Below, piece by piece: positions 1 to 9,152 of a DNA stretch of 64,000 nucleotides. This stretch comes from Endozoicomonas arenosclerae (GTDB lineage Bacteria; Pseudomonadota; Gammaproteobacteria; Pseudomonadales; Endozoicomonadaceae), in the NCBI RefSeq assembly GCF_001562015.1, contig NZ_LASA01000061.1, positions 1 through 64,000 of the forward strand, given 5' to 3'. Position 1 is the first letter of the stretch. Every line of letters starts with the position of its first letter. The position numbers were made by a program, and so were the translations under genes. The notes under the pieces were generated by a model. That model had not been told where the DNA came from, did not search any database, and was given only the letters and a program-made list of their open reading frames with translations.

Positions 1-193
1 AAACCATCATGGCAGGATGCCAGCCTTTTGATCCTGTGCCTCGATAAGAATTGATCAGTGGAGACAGGTCGAGCTGGTCAACAACATCCACCACAAAGCG
101 AGCCATATGACCTTCTGGAAGATAATCCTGGATGCTGGCAGGGAAAAGGTCGGGAGTGTTTCGGTCGACCGGTTTGAACTTCCACTTATTCAT
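1..193 (-). mobile_element. IS1182-family transposase, N-terminal part, runs off window
   Basis: Reading the minus strand from the ATG at 193 gives a reading frame open to the left edge of the window. Its translation begins MNKWKFKPVDRNTPDLFPAS and continues with LPEGHMARFVVDVVDQLDLS and YRGTGSKGWHPAMM. This is the conserved N-terminus of IS1182-type (DDE) transposases, which carry a proline-rich start, an 'LPEDHLARFV' block and a 'YHPxMM' block. About 64 codons are visible; the catalytic part lies outside. An in-frame stop sits a few codons before the ATG, so the start is well bounded. The terminal inverted repeat should lie just right of 193 but could not be recognised. The element overlaps the 5' end of the large open frame on the other strand. 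Confidence 0.85.
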
Positions 194-2539
194 AGTGCTT
201 TGAGTGTTACTGGTACTGGAATCAGGATTTTACCTGTTTTGCTGGTTAAGTCCGACAGGCTCCTAGAGCGAGACTTCTCACTCTTGGAGCTTCAAGCAAT
301 GGCTTTTGATCGGAATTTACCTGCTCATAGGGACCTGGAGCAAACAGCAAAACTGTTCATAAAAACACATCATGAGTCACTTCAGAAGATTAATCCTGTT
401 AGATTACATGTTCTTTGTGAAAGTCTTGTTCAGGCTGGTGTTAGTCATATAGCTTGTGACTTACTTCGGAAACAAATCCCTAAAGAAGATATTTGGCCTT
501 CCCCCCTTGTCCAGTGTTACCTTCTTGCATTGGAAAACAGCCACCAACTAGCAACACTGAATACTGTACTATCTGAGATTGATGAAACTTTTTGGGATGA
601 GAATATATACAGAATAGCGGCGAGAAAGTTTGAGCTTGAAAGAAAATTTGATTTAGCTATAGAACAAATGAGTCTAGCTATAGATTTAAGACCTGATTCT
701 TTAGCACTATGGCATTATTCGATATACCTTCATATAAGAAAAGTCGGGAAGGACAATATTAATTCAATCTCAGCTAAAATGGCTGAAATGCCTGAATCTA
801 TATTTGAAAAGTCTTCTGATATTGGTTATCAGTTACTTGCCCAGCTTATCTATATTAATGAATTCAAGCGCGCTGAAAAGCACCTTTTAAAATGGTTTGT
901 GCAAAACCCTGAGCAGGAGGCTAAGAGCTTTCTAAATATTGCTTTCTCTGTATCGATACATGGTATAAAGGATCTTCCCTACAGTAAAGAATTACCAGAG
1001 ATTGGTATATTTAGAGGGGTAAGATACTCATTTGAAGGTCAGAAATGCACTCAGCTCCTAGTGGGCAGTACCCTTAATAAAAACCTGTACTTACTTGAGC
1101 ACGAATCAGAGCTCGCTAAAAAATTGCTAACTCTAAACCCTCAAGAAGAGTCAGTATTTGGTCTCAGTGATATTACTTTAAATGAAGTAGAGCCGCCATT
1201 TTTGACCGCTCATAAGATTGCGCTTGAAGTTTGTCTCAGAGATCGCAGTGAAAAAAATATTATATATGGTTTTACAATCTCAAATGACACAAATCAAGCC
1301 ATTACTACTATAGAAAATAAAATGAGGCGCCTTTCAGCTGCTGATGATGATTTTTTGGCTGATCATAGTTTTCCACTGTATTTCAAGGGAAAACAGCGTG
1401 ACGAATTTAACTCAATAAAGTCTGCTCTTCAGCTTCTCACCCATGAAATATCTTTTAAACCGGAGCTGCCTGAGTTTGGTTATGATACTCCTGAAACAGT
1501 CATCGTCGACCCCTACTCTATTTCTTACCTTGCTCTAACTGGGCTTTCTCAAGCTCTGTTCAATAAATGCAAGGTCGTAATTACTCATGAAACCCGGGAG
1601 TTGGTCCAGATATGGCTTGATCACATCAACAATGATGACTATTTTTCTATTGGACTTCTACCTGAGGGAGGCATACAGAAGATAACAGCGGAAGATATTC
1701 GACACCAAACAAGTTTTATACAAGATGCTCTCAAAACCTTCTTGTCAGAAGCTATTTCACTAACTCCAAATACTGTCGACTACCCTGAGATGCCTCTTAA
1801 ATTTGTCGAATTTCTCGACCTTGGATGCTCCTCTAGCATGTTGCTGTCGATTGCCAATGACATTCCGTGGCTCTGTATTGATCCATTTTTTGCTGGGTTT
1901 CATCAACATTCACAAGGGATTTCTGTTAATAGCAAACTATTATTCGCTCAGCTCAGTCAGGAAACTTCTTTTGAGATCAGAAAGAGAGGGATCTACAGCC
2001 ATGTTTATACAGGACTACCATTTCCTATAACCTATAGTGATACTTATCAGCTTGCTTTATCCAGTGAAGATAGCGATACAATTCTTTTGTCAGAGCTTCT
2101 TAAGAAAAGCCCGAATGTTTTTCAGAGCACACCTGAAGCTGTTGAAGTGCTGCATAAAATAGCCGTTATCTCTCTATATCACGGCTTTCGAGATGGCCAA
2201 TTTAAGGAGGGCTTACGCGCTGATGGTAGCCCTAAAAATAACGGTTTCGTTGAACGAGTGTTTTTCCGTTGCTGTTACAGTGTGATGCAATGCAAAGATG
2301 GCTCATCTGCAGAGTTTAAACTAGCTCTTTTTCTCGCCCATGTCCGACATTCTTTCTATGACTTACCTAAGCTAACTGATATCGCATATCATTTGGTAGC
2401 TCGATTTATTCTCGGACACTTTTTATCACTAGATGAGATTAATCGCCTTTTACCTAGCCTATGTGAACAGCTAGAGAAAGAAGGTGGTCTTTTACTTAAA
2501 GAATCGCTTATGGGGAAGCAAGATAATTCAGATGAGTAG
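107..2539 (+). CDS. TPR / GreAB-C-like / PIN-domain protein, 5' end probably disrupted by an IS
   Basis: The open frame is 810 codons long, but its first 29 codons are antisense to the transposase, so the natural N-terminus is probably lost or starts later (for example ATG at 299). Residues about 85-300 are helical and TPR-like. Residues about 310-380 resemble the GreA/GreB C-terminal fold (a VGSTL block followed by a region ending in HKIALEVCLR). Residues about 460-620 resemble a PIN nuclease-like domain, with an acidic VDPYSISYLALTGL first motif and a late IPWLCIDPFF motif. This order matches, from memory, the TPR-GreAB-C-PIN conflict proteins. Base composition is AT-richer than the neighbouring housekeeping genes, which suggests horizontal transfer. 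No partner gene remains next to it. Confidence 0.6.
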   Translation: MTFWKIILDAGREKVGSVSVDRFELPLIHSALSVTGTGIRILPVLLVKSDRLLERDFSLLELQAMAFDRNLPAHRDLEQTAKLFIKTHHESLQKINPVRLHVLCESLVQAGVSHIACDLLRKQIPKEDIWPSPLVQCYLLALENSHQLATLNTVLSEIDETFWDENIYRIAARKFELERKFDLAIEQMSLAIDLRPDSLALWHYSIYLHIRKVGKDNINSISAKMAEMPESIFEKSSDIGYQLLAQLIYINEFKRAEKHLLKWFVQNPEQEAKSFLNIAFSVSIHGIKDLPYSKELPEIGIFRGVRYSFEGQKCTQLLVGSTLNKNLYLLEHESELAKKLLTLNPQEESVFGLSDITLNEVEPPFLTAHKIALEVCLRDRSEKNIIYGFTISNDTNQAITTIENKMRRLSAADDDFLADHSFPLYFKGKQRDEFNSIKSALQLLTHEISFKPELPEFGYDTPETVIVDPYSISYLALTGLSQALFNKCKVVITHETRELVQIWLDHINNDDYFSIGLLPEGGIQKITAEDIRHQTSFIQDALKTFLSEAISLTPNTVDYPEMPLKFVEFLDLGCSSSMLLSIANDIPWLCIDPFFAGFHQHSQGISVNSKLLFAQLSQETSFEIRKRGIYSHVYTGLPFPITYSDTYQLALSSEDSDTILLSELLKKSPNVFQSTPEAVEVLHKIAVISLYHGFRDGQFKEGLRADGSPKNNGFVERVFFRCCYSVMQCKDGSSAEFKLALFLAHVRHSFYDLPKLTDIAYHLVARFILGHFLSLDEINRLLPSLCEQLEKEGGLLLKESLMGKQDNSDE

Positions 2540-2952
2540 CATAGCAGATATGTCCTCTAATTCAGGAATGAATTGTTTTGTTCATGGAAAGTAATTGCAT
2601 CTCAGTTATGATTGGTTACACAATCTGCAGTTCCACTCTCTTAGCTACCAGCACGTAGACAACACTAAAGCAGTAGAGAGATCATCTCTCTACTATTCTT
2701 TAACTTATCTTTCCCATACTTGGGAGCGTTGAGACCTTCTGTTTCTGTTCATAATTGATTCGATTCTGGACAGTAGTATAAATATCTGAATTGTGTCTAA
2801 GCAGTAGTTACTCGTATGCTATTCAGATAAAAGAGAAAATCAATCTCGCAAAAACAGGGTCTTTGAGGGAAAACTTAAGACGCCCAAGTAAAATACACGA
2901 CTTAACTGTATAGATAGATTTAGCAACTTTCATATGCTTTTTTCCATCAAGG
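2540..2952. other. intergenic stretch, AT-rich, no gene seen
   Basis: This stretch holds one perfect palindrome (2672-2694) and nothing I can call as a gene. An open frame runs on the minus strand from 3032 to 2823, but it is a shadow of the broken antitoxin and its AT-rich 3' flank. Confidence 0.5.
2672..2694 (+). terminator. palindrome, possible terminator of the TPR/PIN gene
   Basis: AGTAGAGAGAT and its exact reverse complement flank a single C, and the sequence then runs into ATTCTTT. It lies about 130 bp after the stop of the upstream gene. The 11-bp stem is perfect but the loop is too small for an ideal hairpin and the T-tract is weak, so it could equally be a protein-binding palindrome. 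Confidence 0.35.
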
Positions 2953-3172
2953 TCACCCTTCGTTGCGCCACTCATCCACTTCTTCATGATAAAACTTCGA
3001 CAACTGACTTCTGCGATTTCTAATTCGATCAACCCTATCCTGTTTATTGGGATAGTTGACTTCCAACAGTTCCCAAACTTCCTGCTCCATTGAATGGTTG
3101 GCTGCTTTGGCTTTTTCGCTTAAGGATCTCAATCAATTCATCGAGCAAATTTCTTATAATCAGGTTTTCCAT
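2953..3172 (-). pseudogene. FitA/VapB-like antitoxin, frameshifted remnant
   Basis: An ATG at 3172 with a strong upstream AGGAGG starts MENLIIRNLLDELIEILK, the ribbon-helix-helix start of FitA-like antitoxins. One extra C then shifts the frame. Skipping it restores KAKAANHSMEQEVWELL and a tail ending VDEWRNEG before TGA at 2953, matching the usual antitoxin length and the family's typical C-terminus. The 220-bp length is not a multiple of three. No VapC/FitB-type PIN toxin start follows downstream on the minus strand, so this is a relic of a lost toxin-antitoxin pair. Confidence 0.7.
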
Positions 3173-3396
3173 GACTAGACACCTCCTACTTTGATATAAA
3201 ATCACAATATAGCTAGCTGAGAAGCATTTTCATTCATAGCTGCTTAATAAGTTGGCAGTCTGATATTCCTTTCAAAGGTCAGGAAGGCCTGATAGCAACT
3301 CAGACTTTGGACTGTCTGTCGGAACGGAAAGGAAAAACCAGACAGACAGCCTTATCAAACTTCGTTGCACTAGCACATTGGTCGCATGGGAAACTT

Positions 3397-5919
3397 TCAC
3401 TCCTGCTTCAACACAACTCCGGGAGACTGCCTGATCACTCGGCGAATACCCAACCAACCTGAAAAACCAATCAATAATGCGCTGACAACCGGCATGGTGA
3501 ACCATAACCAGATGGCAGGCTGCCAAGGCAGCTCAAACACCTGAATATTCAGCCACCAGCTGCAGAGTTCCGTACCTACAACAGCTATCAGGCCAGAGAA
3601 TGCTCCCATGATAAAGAACTCACCCACCTGCATAACCATCAGCTGCTTTCTGCTCCCGCCCAGGGATCGAATTAGCGCACCTTCACGCAGTCGTGTATCC
3701 AGGCTGGCTTCTATGGCCGAGGCCAGCACCAGTAATCCAGCTAACAACAACGCCAACAACATAGCTTCTACTGCCAGAATCGACTGCTCCAGCATAATCT
3801 GAACCTGACTGATAACAGCATCCATATCCAGCAGACTTATGGTTGGAAACTGGCGAACCAGTTCATTCAGAACCAGTCGTTCCTGCTGGGGCAGATGAAA
3901 ACTGTTCAGCCAGGTGGCCGGTAAGTTTTTCAGGGAAGCTTCTGGTAGAACCATGTAAAAGTTTGGCTGGAAAGACTCCCATTGAACTTCCCTGATGCTG
4001 GTCACTTTGGTATCCACTTCCGTACCTGCAATCATGAAAGTCAGCTCGTCGCCCATCTTCAGTCCAAGATGTTCAACGATAGACATTTCAATGGAAATTT
4101 CGCCGGTGTCCCCGGGTTGCCACCATTCACCCTCAACCATTTCATCTTCAGGTGCTGGCTGATCAGACCAGGTCATGTTCAGTTCACGGTTGAGTGAGTT
4201 ATGACTTCTCTGTTCTTCAGATACCGCCTCTTTGGCAGGCTGTCCGTTGATTTCAACAAGGCGACCCCGAACCATCGGATACAGGGACGTGCCATCAATA
4301 TCGTTGCTCTCCAGGAAGCTCTGAAAGGGCTTAACTTCGGCAGGCTGAATATTCACAGCAAAATAGTTTGGGGTATTTTCGGGCAGTTGCTGCTGCCAGC
4401 GATCCAGCAGGTCGGTTCGGACCAGCAATACCAAAGCCATCGCCATAAACGTCAGAGTAAAGGCAATTAACTGTGCGGATGTTTGCCCCTGCTCTTGCAA
4501 CAATCGTTTCAACCCCAGTCGCCAGGGCATGGGAACAGGTCTTTCTGACAAACGCCGCTGTACTCGGGCCAGGCCTGCTTTGATAGCCAGTGTGATCAGC
4601 AATATAACAGCTGTAACACCCAGAATAATGCCAACCGTCATCAATAACTGCCCTGTGTGATACCAGAGCAGTGCCAGCATAGAGATCAGTGAGAGACCAT
4701 AAACAGACCATACACCTGCTGCTGCAGGAGTAAGCTCTCTTCTCAACACTCTGAGAGGCGTCACTTCGCGAAGCCTGAGCAGGGGCGCCAGACCAAAGCC
4801 AACCAATGTAATGATGCCGGTCAAACCACCCACAATCATTGGCATAGGTCCGGCTTCAGGTAACCACGCAGGCAAGACTCCTGCAAGCAGTTTCACCACC
4901 CCGGTCTGAAGCAACCAGCCAATGAGTACGCCAGGAATTGAGACCAGTACCGCAACCCAGAGCAATTCACCGATAAAAATCTGCATAACCTGGTTTTGCT
5001 GGGCACCCATACACCTCATCACCGCAATACCATCGAAACGTCGTTCAGCAAAACGACGGCTGGACATGGCAACAGCAATCCCTGCCAGAAGCATGGCGGC
5101 AATACTTCCCAAACCCAGAAACTGTTTTAGAAGCAACACAGAGCTGCGAAGATCTTCACGGTTGTCCTCGGCCAGACTCAACTTCTCACTGTCAGAAAGC
5201 AGGGGTTCAACGGTATTTCTGAAACCTTTCAGCTGCTCAGGCTCACCAGCAATTAAAGACTTCCAGTAAACCCGGCTCCCTGGCTGAATAATGCCAGTAC
5301 GATCCAGGTCATCCATGTTAAACATCAGTCGGGGAGAAAGGCTGTAAAAGCCGCTGCCACGATCTGTTTCCAAAGTAATAGCCCGAGCAACCTTAAACTC
5401 AGCCTCACCCAGAAGGAGAGAATCCCCAACCTCAACCCCCAGAAGAGGGAACAGTCTGGGCTCAAGCCATACCTCCCCTTTCCCAGGCGTATCCTCCGCT
5501 ATCTCATCAGCCGCAAACGGCTGTTCCGCCGTTCTCATGTGACCACGAAGGGGGTAATTGCTGGTCACAGCCTTGGCTGAAACCAGCTGCATCTCTTCCT
5601 CAGCCATCACAACGGAAGGAAACTCCAGAACAGTCGCCTGCTCAACAGATTCACTGTCTATAGCTTCATTGACTTCTTCTGACAGAGGTCTGGGGCTGCT
5701 GATAACCAGATCGGCTCCCATGACCTCAGCCACCTGCCTGCCCAGAGAAAGCTGCAGACGCTCACTGAAAATGGCAATTGAAGTACTGACGCTCACTGCC
5801 ATCAGCAGCGACAACATTAATAACCACAACTCTCCTGAGCGCCAGTCTCTCAATAAAAAGCGCCATGAAAGCAAAAGACTGTGTGGGCTCCGGAGACTCA
5901 TTCTGCTTCTCCAGCCCAT
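3397..5919 (-). CDS. ybbP: ABC transporter permease, YbbP-like (FtsX family)
   Basis: This is an 840-residue inner membrane permease of the FtsX/MacB superfamily, close to the usual YbbP length of about 800. A first membrane segment lies at about residues 30-50. A large periplasmic loop (about 55-255) precedes a block of roughly six membrane segments (about 265-510), and a second periplasmic domain precedes the last three (about 720-825), which is the duplicated FtsX layout. It partners with the YbbA ATPase immediately upstream on the same strand; the two reading frames overlap by about 20 bp. The ybbAP pair beside divergent tesA is the E. coli arrangement. The substrate is not known; a role in envelope lipid or lipoprotein handling is inference. 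Confidence 0.9.
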   Translation of the reverse strand: MGWRSRMSLRSPHSLLLSWRFLLRDWRSGELWLLMLSLLMAVSVSTSIAIFSERLQLSLGRQVAEVMGADLVISSPRPLSEEVNEAIDSESVEQATVLEFPSVVMAEEEMQLVSAKAVTSNYPLRGHMRTAEQPFAADEIAEDTPGKGEVWLEPRLFPLLGVEVGDSLLLGEAEFKVARAITLETDRGSGFYSLSPRLMFNMDDLDRTGIIQPGSRVYWKSLIAGEPEQLKGFRNTVEPLLSDSEKLSLAEDNREDLRSSVLLLKQFLGLGSIAAMLLAGIAVAMSSRRFAERRFDGIAVMRCMGAQQNQVMQIFIGELLWVAVLVSIPGVLIGWLLQTGVVKLLAGVLPAWLPEAGPMPMIVGGLTGIITLVGFGLAPLLRLREVTPLRVLRRELTPAAAGVWSVYGLSLISMLALLWYHTGQLLMTVGIILGVTAVILLITLAIKAGLARVQRRLSERPVPMPWRLGLKRLLQEQGQTSAQLIAFTLTFMAMALVLLVRTDLLDRWQQQLPENTPNYFAVNIQPAEVKPFQSFLESNDIDGTSLYPMVRGRLVEINGQPAKEAVSEEQRSHNSLNRELNMTWSDQPAPEDEMVEGEWWQPGDTGEISIEMSIVEHLGLKMGDELTFMIAGTEVDTKVTSIREVQWESFQPNFYMVLPEASLKNLPATWLNSFHLPQQERLVLNELVRQFPTISLLDMDAVISQVQIMLEQSILAVEAMLLALLLAGLLVLASAIEASLDTRLREGALIRSLGGSRKQLMVMQVGEFFIMGAFSGLIAVVGTELCSWWLNIQVFELPWQPAIWLWFTMPVVSALLIGFSGWLGIRRVIRQSPGVVLKQE

Positions 5920-6629
5920 TCAACATTGTTTTGTGTGGACTTCTCTTCTTCCAGGCGCCCCTGAGTCAGTTTTAATACTCTCTGGCAACGTTGAGCGAGC
6001 TGTAAGTCATGTGTCACGAGAACCAATGTCGTTTTCTTTTCTCGGTTCACTTCAAATAACAAATCAATAATGCTCTCACCGGTTTTCTCATCCAGATTCC
6101 CGGTCGGTTCATCCGCAAACAGAATATCTGGCTGCCCGGCAAAAGCTCTGGCAATAGCTACCCGTTGCTGTTCTCCCCCTGATAGCTGTTTGGGGTAGTG
6201 GGTGAGTCTTTCTGATAAGCCCACTCTCTCAAGCAGGGCTTTTGACTGAGTCTGAGCATTCTGCTTCCCTGCCAACTCAAGCGGCAGCATGACATTTTCA
6301 AGTGCCGTCAGATTGGGCAGAAGATGAAATGACTGGAAAACAAAGCCGGTATGATCCGCTCGGACCTTGGCTCTGGCATCTTCATCCAGATGATCAATTC
6401 GGTTATCTGCAAGGGCTACTTCTCCGTCGGTAGGCTGGTCAAGACCTGCCAGAATGCCCAACAAAGTCGATTTACCCGATCCTGAAGTACCAATGATGGC
6501 AACCGACTCCCCTGACTTGATCTTGAGGTCAAGTCCGGACAAGATGGTGAGCGAACCACTCTGGGCTTTAACTGTTTTACTCAGGGATTTTGCCGAAACG
6601 GCAATGGAGGATTCTGTGCCAGTCGTCAT
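5898..6629 (-). CDS. ybbA: ABC transporter ATP-binding protein YbbA
   Basis: This is a LolD/MacB-type ATPase. From the ATG at 6629 it is 243 residues, fitting the family; the longer open frame upstream (to 6782) runs antisense into tesA and lacks family similarity. Visible motifs are Walker A GTSGSGKST at about 47-55, the signature LSGGEQQRVAIARA at about 145, and Walker B ILFADEPTGNLD following it. It forms the nucleotide-binding half of the transporter with YbbP, whose start overlaps its end. It is divergent from tesA with a 61-bp shared promoter region. Confidence 0.93.
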   Translation of the reverse strand: MTTGTESSIAVSAKSLSKTVKAQSGSLTILSGLDLKIKSGESVAIIGTSGSGKSTLLGILAGLDQPTDGEVALADNRIDHLDEDARAKVRADHTGFVFQSFHLLPNLTALENVMLPLELAGKQNAQTQSKALLERVGLSERLTHYPKQLSGGEQQRVAIARAFAGQPDILFADEPTGNLDEKTGESIIDLLFEVNREKKTTLVLVTHDLQLAQRCQRVLKLTQGRLEEEKSTQNNVEWAGEAE

Positions 6630-6690
6630 ACGCAGTCGTCTGCTGATGTTTTCACTTTTATTAATCGAGAATCTTTTTCCATCATCAAAA

Positions 6691-7335
6691 ATGACAAAAA
6701 AGAAATTTTTTAGCTCATGGCTTTCTATCCGCTCATGGCTGTTTATCGGATGCCTGGCGTTTAGCTGGAGTGCATCCGCCACTACTGAGAAGACTCTGCT
6801 GGTTTATGGCGACAGCCTCAGTGCGGCTTACGGTATTGAAATTAAACAAGGCTGGGTTCATTTATTACAGCAAAAGATGCAACAAACCAACCCTGACTGG
6901 AAAGTGGTCAATGTCAGTATCAGTGGTGAAACAACGGCTGGAGGATTAAGCCGGCTCAAAGCTACACTGGATCAACATCAGCCTGACCTGATGCTTCTGG
7001 AACTGGGCGCAAACGACGGCCTGCGGGGCACTTCTCTCAAGAGCATGAAGCAGAACCTGGAAGAAATCATTAAGACTGCCCAGGATCGGAAAGTAAAAAC
7101 GGTGCTGTTTGAAATGCAGATTCCACCTAATTACGGACCGCTTTACACTCGTATATTTACACAAACTTTTCAGGAGCTGGGTAAAACCTACAATTTACCC
7201 GTTGTGCCTTTTTTTCTGGATGGCGTGGCAGGCATCAGTGAATTAAATCAGGAAGACGGCATTCATCCTTTGGCAAAAGCCCAGCCCAAAATGCTGGAGA
7301 ATGTCTGGCCCACTCTTAAACCCCTTTTAAATTGA
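6691..7335 (+). CDS. tesA: Periplasmic thioesterase/lysophospholipase TesA (SGNH hydrolase)
   Basis: TesA hydrolyses acyl-CoA and lysophospholipid esters in the periplasm. From the ATG at 6691 the protein has 214 residues: a signal peptide to about residue 30 (cut after SWSASA), block I GDSLS with catalytic Ser42, block III GANDG at about 106, and block V DGIHP at about 189 supplying the Asp-His pair. An open frame extends upstream to 6454, but that part is antisense to ybbA and would bury the signal peptide, so the inner start was chosen. It pairs divergently with ybbAP as in E. coli. Confidence 0.93.
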   Translation: MTKKKFFSSWLSIRSWLFIGCLAFSWSASATTEKTLLVYGDSLSAAYGIEIKQGWVHLLQQKMQQTNPDWKVVNVSISGETTAGGLSRLKATLDQHQPDLMLLELGANDGLRGTSLKSMKQNLEEIIKTAQDRKVKTVLFEMQIPPNYGPLYTRIFTQTFQELGKTYNLPVVPFFLDGVAGISELNQEDGIHPLAKAQPKMLENVWPTLKPLLN

Positions 7336-7383
7336 GCACCAGGAGCCTGTTGGACTAATGACAATTTCGACGGGCTTCCACCC

Positions 7384-8445
7384 TTAAAGAGGTTTAACCA
7401 GCTGTCGTATACGACCGGTCGTGACAGCTTCCAGGAAAGCCTCTCCTAACCGATCACTCTCTTCTATGACCTGTTTCCAGTACTTCACCCGATCATCAAA
7501 AGAAAACGTTTTGAAATCGGTTCGATCAGGAATTTTTCCGTAAGGCAGTTTGCTCACAAAACCTTCTGAAGGAGAGAGCAACACCAGCTTTTCACAGTTT
7601 TTCCCTGCAGGTTTACGCCATTTCAGGCTCTTATCAAACCAGCCTGGCACCATTCGACTGTAAAAGTGAGGATAAAGTGTCAGGCCTTCTCCCTGATTAA
7701 ATTCCATATCGAAGTGGTAGTCTGTCACCCCACCATCCCTGTAAACGCCAGCAGGTGCATCGGAAATACCACTGACCCCTTCCATCACCATTGGAATTGA
7801 GCCAGAAGCCATAATCGCATCAAGCAGATTATTTTCAGTGAAGGAAACTCTTTCCGTTGGCAGATTGTCCATTCCAAAGAAAGGCGCTTGAGCTCCCGGA
7901 TGATGAAAAAGCATTCGGGTAAAAAATGCTCCCAGGGTTTTCCTGCTGATCAGATTGCCTGTCGCAGCCAGTCCCAATCCTGCCATTTGTTTCCAGCTCT
8001 GATCACTTTTAATGAGCCCTCTGCTTTTAACGGCAATGAGATTAAACTGCATGACATCATTTTCAAGAATCTCATTGATACCGGAGTCGCCCAACATATC
8101 CCGTACCAGTAGTCGGCACTTTCGGCTGACTTCCTCGGCATCTGGCTCAGCAGAGTATTCCGTTAACAGATAACCTTGTTCAAATCGATGGTGAGCCTCC
8201 AGCGCATTCTTCTGGGCATAGCAGCTGAACCGCCAGGCTCCGGCGGATGTTCCCAAAAGATTCAGTGGCTGTTGCCGGTCTTTGAAATATTCTCCTATCA
8301 GAGACTTATCCAGACCTGAAAGCACAAACCACTTAGGTCCACCAGAAGCCCCCAGCATGACCTCTACACTGGACTGCGGTAAGCCTTCATCACGAATTTT
8401 TGCCAGTGCTTCTGAACCAGCCCTGACCTCAATAAGATCGCTCAT
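7384..8445 (-). CDS. Patatin-like phospholipase
   Basis: This 353-residue protein has the patatin fold markers: a glycine-rich oxyanion motif GASGGPKW at about 30-37, the nucleophile elbow GTSAG at about 65 (GxSxG) and a DGG motif (YRDGGVTDYHF) at about 238 giving the catalytic Asp. It has no signal peptide, so it probably acts on lipids in the cytoplasm or at the inner membrane. It lies 36 bp upstream, on the same strand, of nothing obvious but directly after a thioesterase gene (8482-8874), so the two may be co-transcribed. The exact substrate cannot be told. Confidence 0.85.
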   Translation of the reverse strand: MSDLIEVRAGSEALAKIRDEGLPQSSVEVMLGASGGPKWFVLSGLDKSLIGEYFKDRQQPLNLLGTSAGAWRFSCYAQKNALEAHHRFEQGYLLTEYSAEPDAEEVSRKCRLLVRDMLGDSGINEILENDVMQFNLIAVKSRGLIKSDQSWKQMAGLGLAATGNLISRKTLGAFFTRMLFHHPGAQAPFFGMDNLPTERVSFTENNLLDAIMASGSIPMVMEGVSGISDAPAGVYRDGGVTDYHFDMEFNQGEGLTLYPHFYSRMVPGWFDKSLKWRKPAGKNCEKLVLLSPSEGFVSKLPYGKIPDRTDFKTFSFDDRVKYWKQVIEESDRLGEAFLEAVTTGRIRQLVKPL

Positions 8446-8481
8446 TACCGTGTATTTATCTCTTGTCGACTACAGCCATTA

Positions 8482-8874
8482 TTATTGCTGTAGGTGCTCT
8501 GACAACTGCTGACGTATTTCTTCAGGGATAGGAGCAGCCTTCTCCGCTTCATAATCATAATGGATCAGAACCGCTTTACCCCGGGCAGCCAGGGTATCTT
8601 TCTGCCAGGCCTCATGATGGATATACATGGAAGAATTACCCACCTTTTCCAGGCAGGTTCGTATTTCTACATCCGCACCGTACTTTAACTGTGCGGTGAA
8701 CTCCACTTCAATTCTGGCAATGATCAGCCGCCAGGTTTGCGTATCAAGCTCCGGTGAGAAAAGCCGGAAAATAGGCTCTCTTGCCTGCTCAAACCATACG
8801 GGCAGCACGGTATTATTAATATGCCCCAGGGCATCGGTCTCACAAAAACGGGGAGAGATTTTATGCAGGTACAT
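8482..8874 (-). CDS. Acyl-CoA thioesterase (4HBT, YbgC-like)
   Basis: This 130-residue hotdog-fold protein carries the YbgC/FadM-type active-site block ETDALGHINN at about 12-21, with the catalytic Asp and the His-Ile-Asn-Asn stretch. It would cleave acyl-CoA thioesters in the cytoplasm. The length is normal for the family. It precedes the patatin gene on the same strand by 36 bp, suggesting a small lipid-turnover operon. The substrate chain length cannot be inferred. Confidence 0.85.
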   Translation of the reverse strand: MYLHKISPRFCETDALGHINNTVLPVWFEQAREPIFRLFSPELDTQTWRLIIARIEVEFTAQLKYGADVEIRTCLEKVGNSSMYIHHEAWQKDTLAARGKAVLIHYDYEAEKAAPIPEEIRQQLSEHLQQ

Positions 8875-8976
8875 CGATACTCTTCTTTATTTTTTGGCTA
8901 TCGGCATTATTGTTTACGCAGCTTCCTATGATGCCTGCATGCAACAAAGATGCAAACGATCGTTTCAATTTGTGTC

Positions 8977-9144
8977 TAGCCCGGATATTTCATAAGCTGC
9001 CCTGAGCATCGCGCTGGACTTTGTGGCTCTAAGGAATTTTACGAAGGAGCGCCGTACCGGGGAGTACGGTCGACTGAGTAAAACTTTCTTAGAGCCGCAA
9101 AGGACAAGCGAGGCCAGGAGCATGTTTATGAAATATCCGGGCTA
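8977..9144. repeat. 168-bp imperfect palindrome with central hairpin
   Basis: The outer arms are a perfect 19-bp inverted repeat (TAGCCCGGATATTTCATAA at 8977-8995 and its complement at 9126-9144). Inner matched blocks follow (GGCTCTAAG on the left against CTTAGAGCC on the right), and a central CCGTAC-loop-GTACGG hairpin sits at about 9052-9072. The whole lies between the stop of the letB-like gene and the upstream side of the thioesterase gene. It could act as a terminator for letB or be a MITE-like element. Confidence 0.75.
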
Positions 9145-9152
9145 GGAAATAT

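Noticed and set aside
3272-3526. 84-codon minus-strand frame overlapping the end of ybbP
   Set aside because: It overlaps the real ybbP in another frame, has no ribosome site and no domain.
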